From the NCBI RefSeq assembly GCF_041821025.1, contig NZ_JBGUAY010000002.1:248001-312000 (forward strand): a stretch of 64,000 bases of DNA. Reading direction: 5' to 3'. A program made the translations under genes and the position numbers. Position 1 is the first letter of the stretch. Each line of letters begins with the position of its first letter. This document shows positions 24,272-34,869 of this stretch, piece by piece. The notes under the pieces are model-generated. The model did not search any database and had not been told where the DNA came from. It worked only from the letters and a program-made list of their open reading frames with translations. The stretch is from Egicoccus sp. AB-alg6-2 (GTDB lineage: Bacteria; Actinomycetota; Nitriliruptoria; Nitriliruptorales; Nitriliruptoraceae).

Positions 24272-24907
24272 GTGCGCCGCCCCCTGCCACGACTTCACGT
24301 GCTGACCTCCGCGGCGCAACGCGTCGACGACCTGCGTGTCGTCGACGCCGCACTCGACGCCGGCGCCCCGGCCATCCAGATCCGCGTGAAGGACCGCACC
24401 GACCGCGACCACCTCGAGGTCGCCCGCGCGATCGTGGCGCGCTGCCGCACGACCGGCGCCATCAGCATCGTCAACGACCGCGTCGACCTCGCGCTCGCCG
24501 CCGGCGCCGATGCCGTCCACCTCGGCCTGACCGACCTGCCGATCGCCGCCGCACGCGAGCTCGCCGGCGACCGGCTCGTCATCGGTGGAACCGCGCGTGA
24601 TCCCGACACGGCCCGTCGCCTCGTCGCGGAGGGGGCCGACTACCTCGGGGTCGGCCCCACCTACGCCACCGCCACCAAGGACGGACTGCCAGACCCGATC
24701 GGCCCGGGCACGGTCGCCGCGATCGTCGCAGCGGTCGAGGTCCCCGTCATCGCGATCTCCGGCATCACCGCAGCACGGGTGCCCGAGGTCCTGGCCACCG
24801 GCGCGCACGGGGTGGCCGTCGTCAGCGCCGTCGTCGACGCGCCCGACCCCGGTGCAGCCACCCGCGAACTGCTCGACCTGCTCGCCGACCAGGGGCAGGC
24901 GTCATGA
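24272..24907 (+). CDS. thiE: Thiamine-phosphate synthase
   Basis: A 211-residue TIM-barrel enzyme joining HMP pyrophosphate and thiazole phosphate. The GTG start at 24272 is one base after the transporter stop. Motifs are the substrate loop I-Q-I-R-V-K-D-R, I-V-N-D-R-V-D-L-A-L-A, A-D-A-V-H-L-G, A-D-Y-L-G-V-G-P-T-Y-A-T-A-T-K and I-A-I-S-G-I at the phosphate site. All pyrophosphate and thiazole-binding elements are present, in contrast to the paralogue at 27108, so this copy is the likely functional ThiE. It overlaps thiO by ATGA. Confidence 0.85.
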   Translation: MRRPLPRLHVLTSAAQRVDDLRVVDAALDAGAPAIQIRVKDRTDRDHLEVARAIVARCRTTGAISIVNDRVDLALAAGADAVHLGLTDLPIAAARELAGDRLVIGGTARDPDTARRLVAEGADYLGVGPTYATATKDGLPDPIGPGTVAAIVAAVEVPVIAISGITAARVPEVLATGAHGVAVVSAVVDAPDPGAATRELLDLLADQGQAS

Positions 24908-26033
24908 CGTCCGACGCGCTGTTCGTGGGTGGCGGCATCATCGGTCTCGCCAGCGCCTGGCGGGCGGCCCGGGCCGGCCTCGACGTCACCGTGTTCGACC
25001 CCGCCCCGGGTGCGGCCGCCTCCAACGTCGCCGCCGGCATGCTCGCCCCCGTCACCGAGGTGGAGTACGGCGAGGAGGACCGCCTCGCGCTCAACGTGGC
25101 CGCGGCACGTCGCTGGCCCGCGTTCGCCGACGAACTCGAGGCGGCCGCGGACGCCGACGTGGGTTACCGCGCGACCGGCACGTTGCTGGTCGGCTTCGAC
25201 CGCGACGACGTCGCCGCGCTGTCCGACCTCCACGCGTTCCAGGCCGAACTCGGCCTCGAGGTCGAGCAGCTGCGCAGCCGCGAGGTCCGCGCCCGCGAAC
25301 CGATGCTGAGTCCCCGCGTCCGGGTCGGCCTGCACGCCGCCGAGGACCACCGGGTCGAACCGCGGGCGTGCGTCGCCGCGCTCCTGCGCGCCTGCGCCGA
25401 CGCCGGGGTCGTCCTCGACCACCGCGAGATCGCGCGGGTCGAGCAGCAGGGCGGCCACGTCACCGGCGTGCTGACCGCCGACGGCGAGCGGCACCACGCG
25501 GGCCAGGTCGTGCTCACCGCCGGCGCGTGGTCCGCCACGATCGAAGGGATCCCGGACGCGCACCGACCGGCCGTGCGGCCGGTGAAGGGGCAGCTGCTCC
25601 ACCTGCGTGACCCGTCGGGGCGGCAGGTGCTGACCACCACCGTCCGCGGACTGGTCCGGCACCGCAGCGTCTACCTCGTCCCACGCGACGACGGCCGGCT
25701 CGTCGTCGGCGCCAGCCAGGAGGAGCGGGGCTTCGACACCACCGTGACCGCCGGCGCGGTCCGCGAGCTGCTCGACGACGCCGCCGCCATCGTGCCCGGC
25801 GTCGACGAGCTCGAACTCGTCGAGACGATCGCCGGCCTGCGGCCCACCACCCCGGACAACGCGCCGGTGATCGGTCCCGGCCCCATCGACGGGCTCGTCG
25901 TCGCGACGGGGCACCACCGCAACGGCGTGCTGCTGGCGCCGATCACCGCCGAGGCGGTCACCGCGATCCTCACCGGCGCCGAGGTCGACCCGGTCCTCGC
26001 CGTCGCCCACCCGGACCGAGCAGGAGCACCGAC

Positions 26034-26037
<4 letters not shown>
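24904..26037 (+). CDS. thiO: Glycine oxidase ThiO
   Basis: A 377-residue DAO-family flavoenzyme. The Rossmann motif F-V-G-G-G-I-I-G-L-A-S-A is at residues 7-18, followed by a second FAD element A-A-S-N-V-A-A-G-M-L-A-P. The C-terminal region has G-L-R-P-T-T-P-D-N-A-P-V-I-G and A-T-G-H-H-R-N-G-V-L-L-A-P, both typical of ThiO. It oxidises glycine to the iminoacetate used by ThiG for thiazole assembly under aerobic conditions. It overlaps thiE upstream and thiS downstream (ATGA at 26034), so the three are translated together. Confidence 0.9.
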
Positions 26038-27730
<1,693 letters not shown>

Positions 27731-27734
<4 letters not shown>

Positions 27735-28549
27735 CCACGCCCCACGTCGCGCTCACCATCGCCGGCTCCGACTCCGGCGGTGGCGCCGGCATCCAGGCCG
27801 ACCTGCGGTCCTTCGGGCAGTTCGACGTCTTCGGGGCCAGCGTGATCACCGCGGTCACCGCGCAGAACACCGTCGGCGTGACCGACGTCCACGTGGTCCC
27901 GGCCACGACCGTCACGGCGCAGATCGACGCCGTGCTGGACGACCTGCCGGTCGCAGCCGTCAAGACCGGGATGCTCGCCACGGCCGAACTCGTGGAACTC
28001 GTCGCCGCGCGCGCGGCCGCCGGCGAGCTGCCGAACCTCGTCGTCGACCCGGTGCTCGTGTCGGCGACCGGCCACCGGCTGCTCGAGGACAGCGCCCTGG
28101 CCGCCTACCGCGACCTGCTCCTGCCGCACGCGACGATCGCGACGCCGAACCTCGACGAGGCGACGGCGCTCCTTGGCCGCCCGCTCCGCACGCTCGACGA
28201 CGCCCGCGCCGCGGCCCACGCGCTCGCCGAGCTCGGCACCCGGGTCGTCGTGGTGAAGGGCGGCCACCTCGAAGGCACACACGCCGTCGACGTCGTCGTC
28301 GTGGACGGCGATGACCACGAGCTCGGGGCCGACCGCATCGACACCCCGAACACCCACGGCACCGGCTGCACCTTCGCCGCCGCTGCGGCGGCAGGACTCG
28401 CCAACGGCCTCGATCCGCTCGACGCGCTGGCCGGCGCGAAACGCTACGTCACCGCAGCCATCGCCGGCGCCGCCGCCTGGCGCCTCGGTTCGGGCAACGG
28501 ACCCCTCGACCACCTTGGCTTCGGCACTTCGTGGCGTGCACCGGGGTAA
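27731..28549 (+). CDS. thiD: HMP/HMP-phosphate kinase
   Basis: A 272-residue ribokinase-fold enzyme: [16 protein letters not shown] at the N-terminus, [22 protein letters not shown] near residue 140, V-V-V-K-G-G-H and the anion-hole/catalytic [12 protein letters not shown]. It phosphorylates HMP twice to supply ThiE. It is the last gene of the riboswitch operon. Since no thiC is in the window, HMP may come from uptake through the first gene of the operon or from a distant thiC. Confidence 0.92.
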
Positions 28550-28707
28550 AGCTCCATCTCGACAAACTCCTCCACGCTCACCCTGCGCCGCCGGCTTGCG
28601 CGAATCGGCTCGTTGGCTTGGGCCAGCCGGCTCTTTGTCCGGAGGGGGACGGGCCGCCGCCGCGACGGGCCTCCGTGCAGCTCGTGCTTGACGGCGACGC
28701 CGCCTTG

Positions 28708-29913
28708 TCAAGATGGTGTCGCCATCACTTCCAGGACGCGGTTGGCGCGGATGGCGGCGACGAAGGCGAACAGGTCGAGCGCCCGGCGAGGATCTGCGCC
28801 GGTCAGGTCCCGGACACGCGCCAGGCGGTACAGCACGGTGTTCGGGTGCACGTAGAGCATCTCGGCCGTGCGACTGATGGACAGATCACACCGGGCGAGC
28901 GCTTCCACGGTCTCGGTCAGGTGCGGGCGCCCCGCAAGCGGACGCAGGTAGCGATCGACCAGCGCCGCGGCCGCTTCCTCGTCCGCTGTGGCCAGCACGT
29001 CGAGCAGGACGGCGTCGTAGGCGACCACGTGCTCGGAAGCTGCTGAACGCCGGACGGTCTGCATCGCGGCCAGCGCCTGACGGCACGACGCCCCCGCACT
29101 CGCCAGATCGGCGACGGACCGCCCGACCGTAAGGCGGGGCGCAAGCGGGGCGAACTCGTCGAGCAGCACGACGAGACGCCTGACCAGGTCGTCGGTCAAC
29201 TCGCCGGGGATCAGCAACACGTCGCATCCCTCGGCCGAGCCGGACACGATGCGTCCGGCCCGGTCGGTGCCCAGCACCGCCAGGACGGCCCGCTGCAGCG
29301 CAACCACATCGGTGACGTCGGCGCCGGACTGGGTCGACAGGGCCAGGGCGCGGACGTCCTCGACGTCCTCGTCCCAGCCCAGCGACGTCGCGAGGTGGTT
29401 GATCTGCTCGCCGCGGAGCGCCCCCGCGATGAGACCGGTGACGAGGTCGCCGGCGAGGCGGTCGTAGTGCGCCGTCACCTCCTCCGTCGTCACGCGGTAG
29501 GCGTCGATCGATGCGGTCGCCAGGTCGTCGAAGGCGGCGGCGATCAGTCGCAGGCCGGCCGTCAGCTGGCTCGCGCTCAGCGTGGCTGCCGCATCGACGA
29601 ACGCGTCGGTGATGACCCGCTCCGCGCTGCGGTAGGACAGGACCACCGCGTCGAGTGGCACGCCCTGCAGCGCGCGGTTGACGCCGATCTGCCGGGCCCG
29701 CTCCGTGTCCGCGTCGTCCAGCGGCAGTCCCGCGAGTCGGTCGACCACGGCACGCAGGTTGGGCGTGACCGCGGCCGCATACTCCTCGGCGCGCATGCGC
29801 GGCGGCTCGTAGCCAGGGATGTGCCCCCAGGCGAGGTCGAGAACCTGCGCCGCGAGGACGTCGAGCCTGATTCGGAGGGTGGCCGCGACTTGTGTCAGAT
29901 CCACAAACACCAC
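28708..29913 (-). CDS. PucR-family transcriptional regulator
   Basis: A 401-residue regulator divergent from the permease operon. The C-terminal PucR helix-turn-helix is clear: T-V-E-A-L-A-R-C-D-L-S-I-S-R-T-A-E-M-L, Y-V-H-P-N-T-V-L-Y-R-L-A-R-V, then G-A-D-P-R. The central part (about 170-300) has the GGDEF-like fold common in the family and G-R-S-V-A-D-L. PucR-type proteins usually activate nearby nucleobase or amine catabolic genes in response to a nitrogen compound, so the neighbouring operon is the likely target. The start is uncertain: GTG codons at 29913, 29910 and 29904 are alternatives. Confidence 0.8.
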   Translation of the reverse strand: MVFVDLTQVAATLRIRLDVLAAQVLDLAWGHIPGYEPPRMRAEEYAAAVTPNLRAVVDRLAGLPLDDADTERARQIGVNRALQGVPLDAVVLSYRSAERVITDAFVDAAATLSASQLTAGLRLIAAAFDDLATASIDAYRVTTEEVTAHYDRLAGDLVTGLIAGALRGEQINHLATSLGWDEDVEDVRALALSTQSGADVTDVVALQRAVLAVLGTDRAGRIVSGSAEGCDVLLIPGELTDDLVRRLVVLLDEFAPLAPRLTVGRSVADLASAGASCRQALAAMQTVRRSAASEHVVAYDAVLLDVLATADEEAAAALVDRYLRPLAGRPHLTETVEALARCDLSISRTAEMLYVHPNTVLYRLARVRDLTGADPRRALDLFAFVAAIRANRVLEVMATPS

Positions 29914-29950
29914 CCGGTCGGATTCGGATGATCCAACGCTAGCCGGGTGG
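29910..29950. promoter_or_regulatory. Inverted repeat in pucR/permease divergent region
   Basis: CCACCCGG (29910-29917) and CCGGGTGG (29943-29950) are perfect complements 25 bp apart, overlapping the regulator start region and lying 77 bp before the permease gene. Position suggests an operator for the PucR protein; this is untested. Confidence 0.35.
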
Positions 29951-30026
29951 CGCCATCATCGTGCATGCTTCCTCTTCGGGAGACTGACAGGCCGGGAGCC
30001 AGCGTCGCTGAGCGGTAGGAGAAGCT

Positions 30027-31343
30027 GTGAGCGAACACGCCGATGTTGTGCGGTCGTCACAAAGTGACGATCGGAGTGAGGCGCTGAAGCACGACCACGC
30101 CCTCGAAGCCGTACCGATGTCGGAGCGGCGGTCGACCTTCCAGATGGTCGCCGTCGCGTTCGGCTGGGCGGTCAGCGTGTCGGGGTTCCTGGTGGGCGGC
30201 ACGCTCGGCGGCGGCCTGACCTTCGGGCAGGGCGTGTCGGCGATCGTGCTCGGCAACCTCGTCCTCGTCGTGGTGGCCAGCCTGATCGGACTCGTGGGCT
30301 ACCGCACCGGCATGACCTCGTACCTGATCGCCAAGAACGTGTTCGGCCGCAGCGGGTCGGTGTTCGTCTCGATCATGCTCGGCATCCTCGCGATGGGATT
30401 CATCGGGGTGCTCATGGACGCCTTCGGCAACGCGTTCGTCGCGCTGGTCGACGGCGTGCCGTGGACGTTGGTCGTGCTGGTCTTCGCGGTCCTGGTGCTC
30501 TCGACCGCCCTCTTCGGCTTCACCGGCCTGTCCTGGATCAGCCGGGTCGCGTCCCCCGCGCTGGTGATCCTCTCCGTCCTCGGGCTGATCACGCTCGCGC
30601 GCTCCGAAGGCGGCTTCTCGACCGCGATCAACGCGGTACCCGAGTCGCCGATCGGCTTCGACGTCGGCATCACCGCCGTGTTCGCGACCTGGGTCACGGG
30701 TGCCGCGCTGACCAGCGACATCGCCCGCTACGCCCGCCGCGGACGCGACGTCGTCCTGGCCACCTTCTGCGGCTATGTGCTCGGCGCCGGCTTCTTCGAG
30801 TTCGTCGCCATGATCAGCTCGCACGAGGCAGGCACGTCCGACTTCGTGGCCGCGATGAGTTCGCTCGGGCTGCTCCTGCCGGCCGTCATCGTGCTGGTGC
30901 TCGCCCTGTGGACCACCACGGACAACAACCTGTACTCGTCGTCGCTCGCCTTCACCCACGCCAGCGAGGTCCTGGGACGAACCGTCGCCAAGCCGATCTG
31001 GGTCGTCATCGCCACGGCCATCGCTGTCGGTGTCGCCTTCCTCGGCTTCGCCTCGAACTTCCTGTCGTTCCTGCGGATCATCGGGCTGGTCACGCCGCCG
31101 TTCGCCGGTGTGGTCATCACCCACTACTGGGTGCTGGGCCACATCCGGCGCCCCGAGCTCACCAGCCCCGGCTTTCGCTGGCAGGCTCTGGTCGCCTGGC
31201 TCGGGACCTCGGTGGCCGCCTACTTCGTCGAGCTGCCAGCCGAACCGATCCTGATCCTCGTCATCGGCGGCGCCGTGTATGCCCTGCTGTCGATGGTGGG
31301 ACGATCCGAACAGAGCGTCACCGAGCCAAAGGTCACCGCGTGA
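30027..31343 (+). CDS. NCS1-type cytosine/purine permease
   Basis: A 438-residue protein with 12 predicted TM helices; the GTG at 30027 follows AGGAG. The N-terminus carries R-S-T-F-Q-M-V-A-V-A-F-G-W, then G-G-T-L-G-G-G-L and G-Y-R-T-G-M-T-S-Y-L-I-A-K-N-V-F-G, all typical of the CodB/cytosine-permease branch, and later T-S-D-I-A-R-Y-A-R-R-G-R-D-V and T-T-D-N-N-L-Y-S-S-S-L. It should import a nucleobase, hydantoin or related N-heterocycle by cation symport. It heads a five-gene operon and its stop overlaps the next start (GTGA). Confidence 0.85.
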   Translation: MSEHADVVRSSQSDDRSEALKHDHALEAVPMSERRSTFQMVAVAFGWAVSVSGFLVGGTLGGGLTFGQGVSAIVLGNLVLVVVASLIGLVGYRTGMTSYLIAKNVFGRSGSVFVSIMLGILAMGFIGVLMDAFGNAFVALVDGVPWTLVVLVFAVLVLSTALFGFTGLSWISRVASPALVILSVLGLITLARSEGGFSTAINAVPESPIGFDVGITAVFATWVTGAALTSDIARYARRGRDVVLATFCGYVLGAGFFEFVAMISSHEAGTSDFVAAMSSLGLLLPAVIVLVLALWTTTDNNLYSSSLAFTHASEVLGRTVAKPIWVVIATAIAVGVAFLGFASNFLSFLRIIGLVTPPFAGVVITHYWVLGHIRRPELTSPGFRWQALVAWLGTSVAAYFVELPAEPILILVIGGAVYALLSMVGRSEQSVTEPKVTA

Positions 31344-32356
31344 ACCCTCGCTTCGGTCTCGGCGTCCCCACCGGTACCGAGGGGATGATGTACCCGGTGC
31401 CCTACGCCACCATCGACGAGGCGGTCGAACTCGCCGTCGCCGCCGAGGAGCTCGGCTACGACTCGGTGTGGGGCAACGACCACCTGACCACACAGGCGTA
31501 CGTGCGCGAGGAGTTCGACCAGCCGCCGAACTTCTTCGATCCGCTGAGCTACCTCACGTTCGTCGCGGCCAGGACGCAACGGATCCGTCTGGCGACCTGC
31601 ATCCTCGTGTTGCCGTTCCGCCATCCGGTCGTGGCCGCCAAGCAGCTCGCGACGATCGATCAGCTCAGCAGGGGACGGCTGGTCGTCGGTGTCGGCATCG
31701 GCGCCTACCGCGAGGAGTTCGAGGCGCTGCACCCCGGCGTCAAGCTGCACCGTGGCCGCTACGCCGAGGAGGCGCTGCGCTCGCTGCAGCTGCTGTTCAC
31801 CGAGCGGCGCGCCAGCTTCGACGGCGAGTTCATCCGGTTCGCCGACGTCGAGAGCTACCCCAAGCCGGTCCAGCAGCCGCTGCCCCTGCTGTCGGGCGGC
31901 AACAGTCCCGGCTCCAAGGACCGTGCCGGCCGCCTGGTCGACGGCTGGCTCCCCGCCTGCCTCACCCCCGCCGAGGTCGAGTCCGGTCTGGCGGCGATCA
32001 AAGAGTCAGCGGACTCGGTGGACCGGCAGCTGCCAGACCACTTCGAGATGGCGCTGCAGCTCGGCATCTCCGTCGCGCCGACGCGCGAGGAAGCCGAGGA
32101 ACGCTTCCGCTCGTCGCAGGTCTACAAGCACATGGAGTCGCTGGCGGGCTCCACCCTCAAGGATCAGCAGGACGGCGACCTGATGTCACGCAACCTGGTC
32201 GGCACTCCCGACGAGGTCGCCACACAGGTGCAGGCCTACCTCGACGTCGGCGTCGACACCTTCGCCGGGTCGCTGTTCGCCTGCGACACCGTCGGTGAGA
32301 CGCTCAAGGCGATGGAGCTCTTCCGTGACGAGGTGATGGCGCGCTTCACGTCCTGA
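31340..32356 (+). CDS. LLM-class flavin-dependent oxidoreductase
   Basis: A 338-residue luciferase-like monooxygenase-fold protein with GTG at 31340. Hallmarks are E-L-G-Y-D-S-V-W-G-N-D-H, T-Q-R-I-R-L-A-T, L-P-F-R-H-P-V-V-A-A-K-Q-L-A-T-I-D and G-R-L-V-V-G-V-G-I-G, followed by K-L-H-R-G-R-Y. Members use FMN or F420 to oxidise or open substrates; RutA, which opens the uracil ring, is a distant relative. Placement directly after a nucleobase-type permease suggests action on the imported compound. The cofactor cannot be decided from the sequence. Confidence 0.8.
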   Translation: MNPRFGLGVPTGTEGMMYPVPYATIDEAVELAVAAEELGYDSVWGNDHLTTQAYVREEFDQPPNFFDPLSYLTFVAARTQRIRLATCILVLPFRHPVVAAKQLATIDQLSRGRLVVGVGIGAYREEFEALHPGVKLHRGRYAEEALRSLQLLFTERRASFDGEFIRFADVESYPKPVQQPLPLLSGGNSPGSKDRAGRLVDGWLPACLTPAEVESGLAAIKESADSVDRQLPDHFEMALQLGISVAPTREEAEERFRSSQVYKHMESLAGSTLKDQQDGDLMSRNLVGTPDEVATQVQAYLDVGVDTFAGSLFACDTVGETLKAMELFRDEVMARFTS

Positions 32357-32401
32357 CCTCCGCACCGCCCGCTTCGACCGACACGGGGAGACGACGACAC
32401 C

Positions 32402-33607
32402 ATGTCCGAAACGCGCTCCAGCCTCGCCGCCGCGCCGCCCGCCGGCCTGCTCGCCCAGCACCTCGACCGGCTACGCGCCGCCCTTGCGGAGGCGCCGTTC
32501 GACGTCTTCGTCGCCGGCTCGCCCGCCAACGTCGCGCACGCCACCGGCTACCGCAGCGTGGCGGGGGAGCTGTTCCGCGCTCACCAGATGGCGGCGGTCG
32601 TGACCCCCGACGACGTCGTGCTGGTCTGTCCCGTCGCCGACGCCGCCCCGGCCGCCGATGCCGGGATGGCCGCGGACACAATCGTGCACTACGGCCGATT
32701 CTTCTTCGAGGTCGCCGACGGATCAGGGCTGAGCGCACCGCCGGTCGACCAGCACGGCGATCTCGCCGCAGCACTGGCCACTGCACTCGGCCGGATCGGG
32801 GCGACGGCACGTCTCGGCCTCGACATCGAGGGGCTGGGCGCGAGCTGGCCCGCCGTCGAGGCAGCCCTTCCGCCTGGCAGCGTGGTCGTCGACGCCTCCG
32901 CATGGGCGAAGCAGGTGCGCGCCCGCAAGCTCCCCGCCGAGGTCGAGCTGCTGCGGCAGGCCGCCCGGCTGGCGGAGGAGGGCATCGACCGGGCCATCCT
33001 CAAGGCCGGCCCTGGGATCACCGAACGCGAACTGGCCGCCGAGGTGGCCCATGCCATGGTCGCAGGTGGCGGCTCGCCCCGGTTCGTGGTCGTGACCAGC
33101 GGACCGCGCAGTGCCCTGGCCGACGCGACGCCCACGGACCGTCAGCTGGCCGGCGGCGACCTGCTGCGGTTCGACGTCGGCTGCGTCCTGCACGGCTACT
33201 GGTCCGACATCGGCCGGACCGCGGTCGTCGGCGACCCGGACCAGCTCCAGCAGCGTCGCTACGAGGCGATCTACGCCGGCGAGCAGGCGCAGCTCGAGCT
33301 CGTAAGGCCGGGCGTCACGGCGCGCGAACTGTTCGACGTTGCGGTCGAGACCGTCGAGACGCACGGCCTGGCGCCCTACCGGCGCCACCACTGCGGCCAC
33401 GGGATCGGCCGCGAGGTGTACGAACCGCCGATCATCGCGCCCAGCTACGACACCCCGCTCGAGCCGGGCATGACCTTCTGCTTCGAGACGCCGTTCTACG
33501 AGCTCGGCTGGGGCGGCATGATGGTCGAGGACACCCTGGTCGTGACCGAGGACGGCTGCCAGATGCTCAGCAGCTCCGACCGCTCCCTGCGCGTGGTGCC
33601 GTGGTGA
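32402..33607 (+). CDS. M24-family metallohydrolase (creatinase/Xaa-Pro peptidase-like)
   Basis: A 401-residue protein with a creatinase N-terminal domain (about 15-165) and a pita-bread M24 domain (about 175-395). The five metal ligands are present: Asp in L-R-F-D-V-G-C, Asp in Y-W-S-D-I-G-R, His in H-C-G-H-G-I-G, Glu in F-C-F-E-T-P and Glu in M-M-V-E-D-T. The family includes X-Pro peptidases and creatinase, which hydrolyses a guanidino/urea-type bond without metal; with all ligands kept, a metal hydrolase is more likely here. In this operon it may cleave an amide or ureide intermediate. It overlaps the next gene by GTGA. Confidence 0.8.
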   Translation: MSETRSSLAAAPPAGLLAQHLDRLRAALAEAPFDVFVAGSPANVAHATGYRSVAGELFRAHQMAAVVTPDDVVLVCPVADAAPAADAGMAADTIVHYGRFFFEVADGSGLSAPPVDQHGDLAAALATALGRIGATARLGLDIEGLGASWPAVEAALPPGSVVVDASAWAKQVRARKLPAEVELLRQAARLAEEGIDRAILKAGPGITERELAAEVAHAMVAGGGSPRFVVVTSGPRSALADATPTDRQLAGGDLLRFDVGCVLHGYWSDIGRTAVVGDPDQLQQRRYEAIYAGEQAQLELVRPGVTARELFDVAVETVETHGLAPYRRHHCGHGIGREVYEPPIIAPSYDTPLEPGMTFCFETPFYELGWGGMMVEDTLVVTEDGCQMLSSSDRSLRVVPW

Positions 33608-34869
33608 GCGACTACACCGGCAGCCTCCGCTGCGTGCGCTGTGGCCACGACCTCGACGCCCGTTCGCCGTGGACCGGCTGCCCGAACTGCGCCGCCGACG
33701 ACGTCCATGCCAACGCGCTGCCCACCTATGGGTCGGCCACCGCCGACAGCCTGGCGCCGGCCGCCGACCAGCCCGGGCTGTTCCGGTTCCGGCGCCGACT
33801 GCCGATCTCCGATGACGCCGTCCCCGTCAGCCTGGGGGAAGGCAACACGCCACTCGTTGGTGTCGAGTCGCTGGCCGATACCGCAGGCGTCGGCCAACTG
33901 TGGTTCAAGGACGAGACGCGCAACCCGACCTGGTCGTACAAGGACCGGCTCGCGGCGGTCGCGATCACCGAGGCGCGCGCCCGCGGCGCCGACACGGTGG
34001 CGTTGGCCACGACCGGCAACCACGGCGCCGCGACGGCGGCCTACGCCGCGGCTGCGGGGCTCCGCTGTGTCGCGCTGACGCTGACCTCGGTGCCCACCAC
34101 CATGAAGGTGCTGATGCAGGCCTACGGCGCCGAGGTGCTGGCCCTGCGGACCGGCCCCGAACGATGGCAGCTGCTGCGCCAGGCCATCGACGCCTGGGGC
34201 TGGGTGCCGGTCTCCGGCTTTCTCGACCCGCCCATCGGATCGAACCCGTTCGGCGTCGACGGCTACAAGACGATCGCGTTCGAACTCCACGCCGACCTCG
34301 GTGACGTACCCGACGTCGTCGTCGTGCCGGCCGCGTACGCGGACGGGCTGGCCGGGATCCAGCGTGGCTTCGCCGACCTGGTCGAGGCCGGCCTGGCCGA
34401 CCGACAACCCCAACTCGTCGCGGTCGATCCCTTCGGAGCGTATGCGGCCGCGCTCGGCGATCCTGCCCCGGTCCTGCCACGAGTCGGGTACGGGCCGAGC
34501 ACCGCCTTCTCGATCGCAACGCCGACGGCGACGCACCAGGGCGTCGCGGCCCTCCAGGCCTGCGGAGGGCTGGCGGCGGGACCGTTCGACGACAAGCAGC
34601 TCGCGGACGCACAGCTGCGAATTGCACGCAGCAGTGGCCTGTACCTCGAAGCATCCTCAGCAATCACCTTGCTGGCGGTCGAGCAGCTCGCCGCCACCGG
34701 GCAAATCGCTCCCGATGGCCGCGTCGTCTGTCTCGCCACGTCGACGGGCCTCAAGGACATCGGCATGACCGCGGAACACCTCCCAGAGGTGCCGGTCATC
34801 GAACCGCAGCTCGACCAACTCGAGCGGCACCTGGACGGTGCCGGTCAACGAGCGGCCGCCGACACATGA
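33604..34869 (+). CDS. Threonine-synthase-like PLP enzyme with zinc ribbon
   Basis: A 421-residue fold-type II PLP enzyme. Residues 9-30 form a CxxC...CxxC ribbon (R-C-V-R-C-G and G-C-P-N-C). The PLP lysine is in T-W-S-Y-K-D-R (about residue 119), the phosphate-contacting A-T-T-G-N-H-G-A-A is near residues 137-145, and G-S-N-P-F-G-V-D-G-Y-K is as in threonine synthase. The N-terminal ribbon is found in threonine synthases and related lyases. Its neighbours argue for a catabolic beta-elimination or replacement rather than threonine synthesis, but a threonine synthase copy is not excluded. GTG start, overlapped with the M24 gene; its end overlaps the next start. Confidence 0.75.
   Translation: MSDYTGSLRCVRCGHDLDARSPWTGCPNCAADDVHANALPTYGSATADSLAPAADQPGLFRFRRRLPISDDAVPVSLGEGNTPLVGVESLADTAGVGQLWFKDETRNPTWSYKDRLAAVAITEARARGADTVALATTGNHGAATAAYAAAAGLRCVALTLTSVPTTMKVLMQAYGAEVLALRTGPERWQLLRQAIDAWGWVPVSGFLDPPIGSNPFGVDGYKTIAFELHADLGDVPDVVVVPAAYADGLAGIQRGFADLVEAGLADRQPQLVAVDPFGAYAAALGDPAPVLPRVGYGPSTAFSIATPTATHQGVAALQACGGLAAGPFDDKQLADAQLRIARSSGLYLEASSAITLLAVEQLAATGQIAPDGRVVCLATSTGLKDIGMTAEHLPEVPVIEPQLDQLERHLDGAGQRAAADT

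Noticed and set aside
22755-24305. Long rightward frame of more than 500 codons over the transporter gene
   Set aside because: It is Arg/Pro-rich and lies in a second frame of the clearly real symporter gene; a product of GC-rich codon bias.
28640-28675. CGGAGG...CCTCCG between thiD and the PucR gene as a terminator
   Set aside because: Six-base arms with a 24-base loop and no T-run; too weak to annotate.
30057-31493. 478-codon leftward frame opposite the permease
   Set aside because: Antisense shadow with His/Asp/Gly-rich composition and no motif; the plus-strand NCS1 permease is convincing.
33604-34869. Calling this gene thrC
   Set aside because: The PLP site resembles threonine synthase, but no hom or thrB is near and the operon is catabolic.
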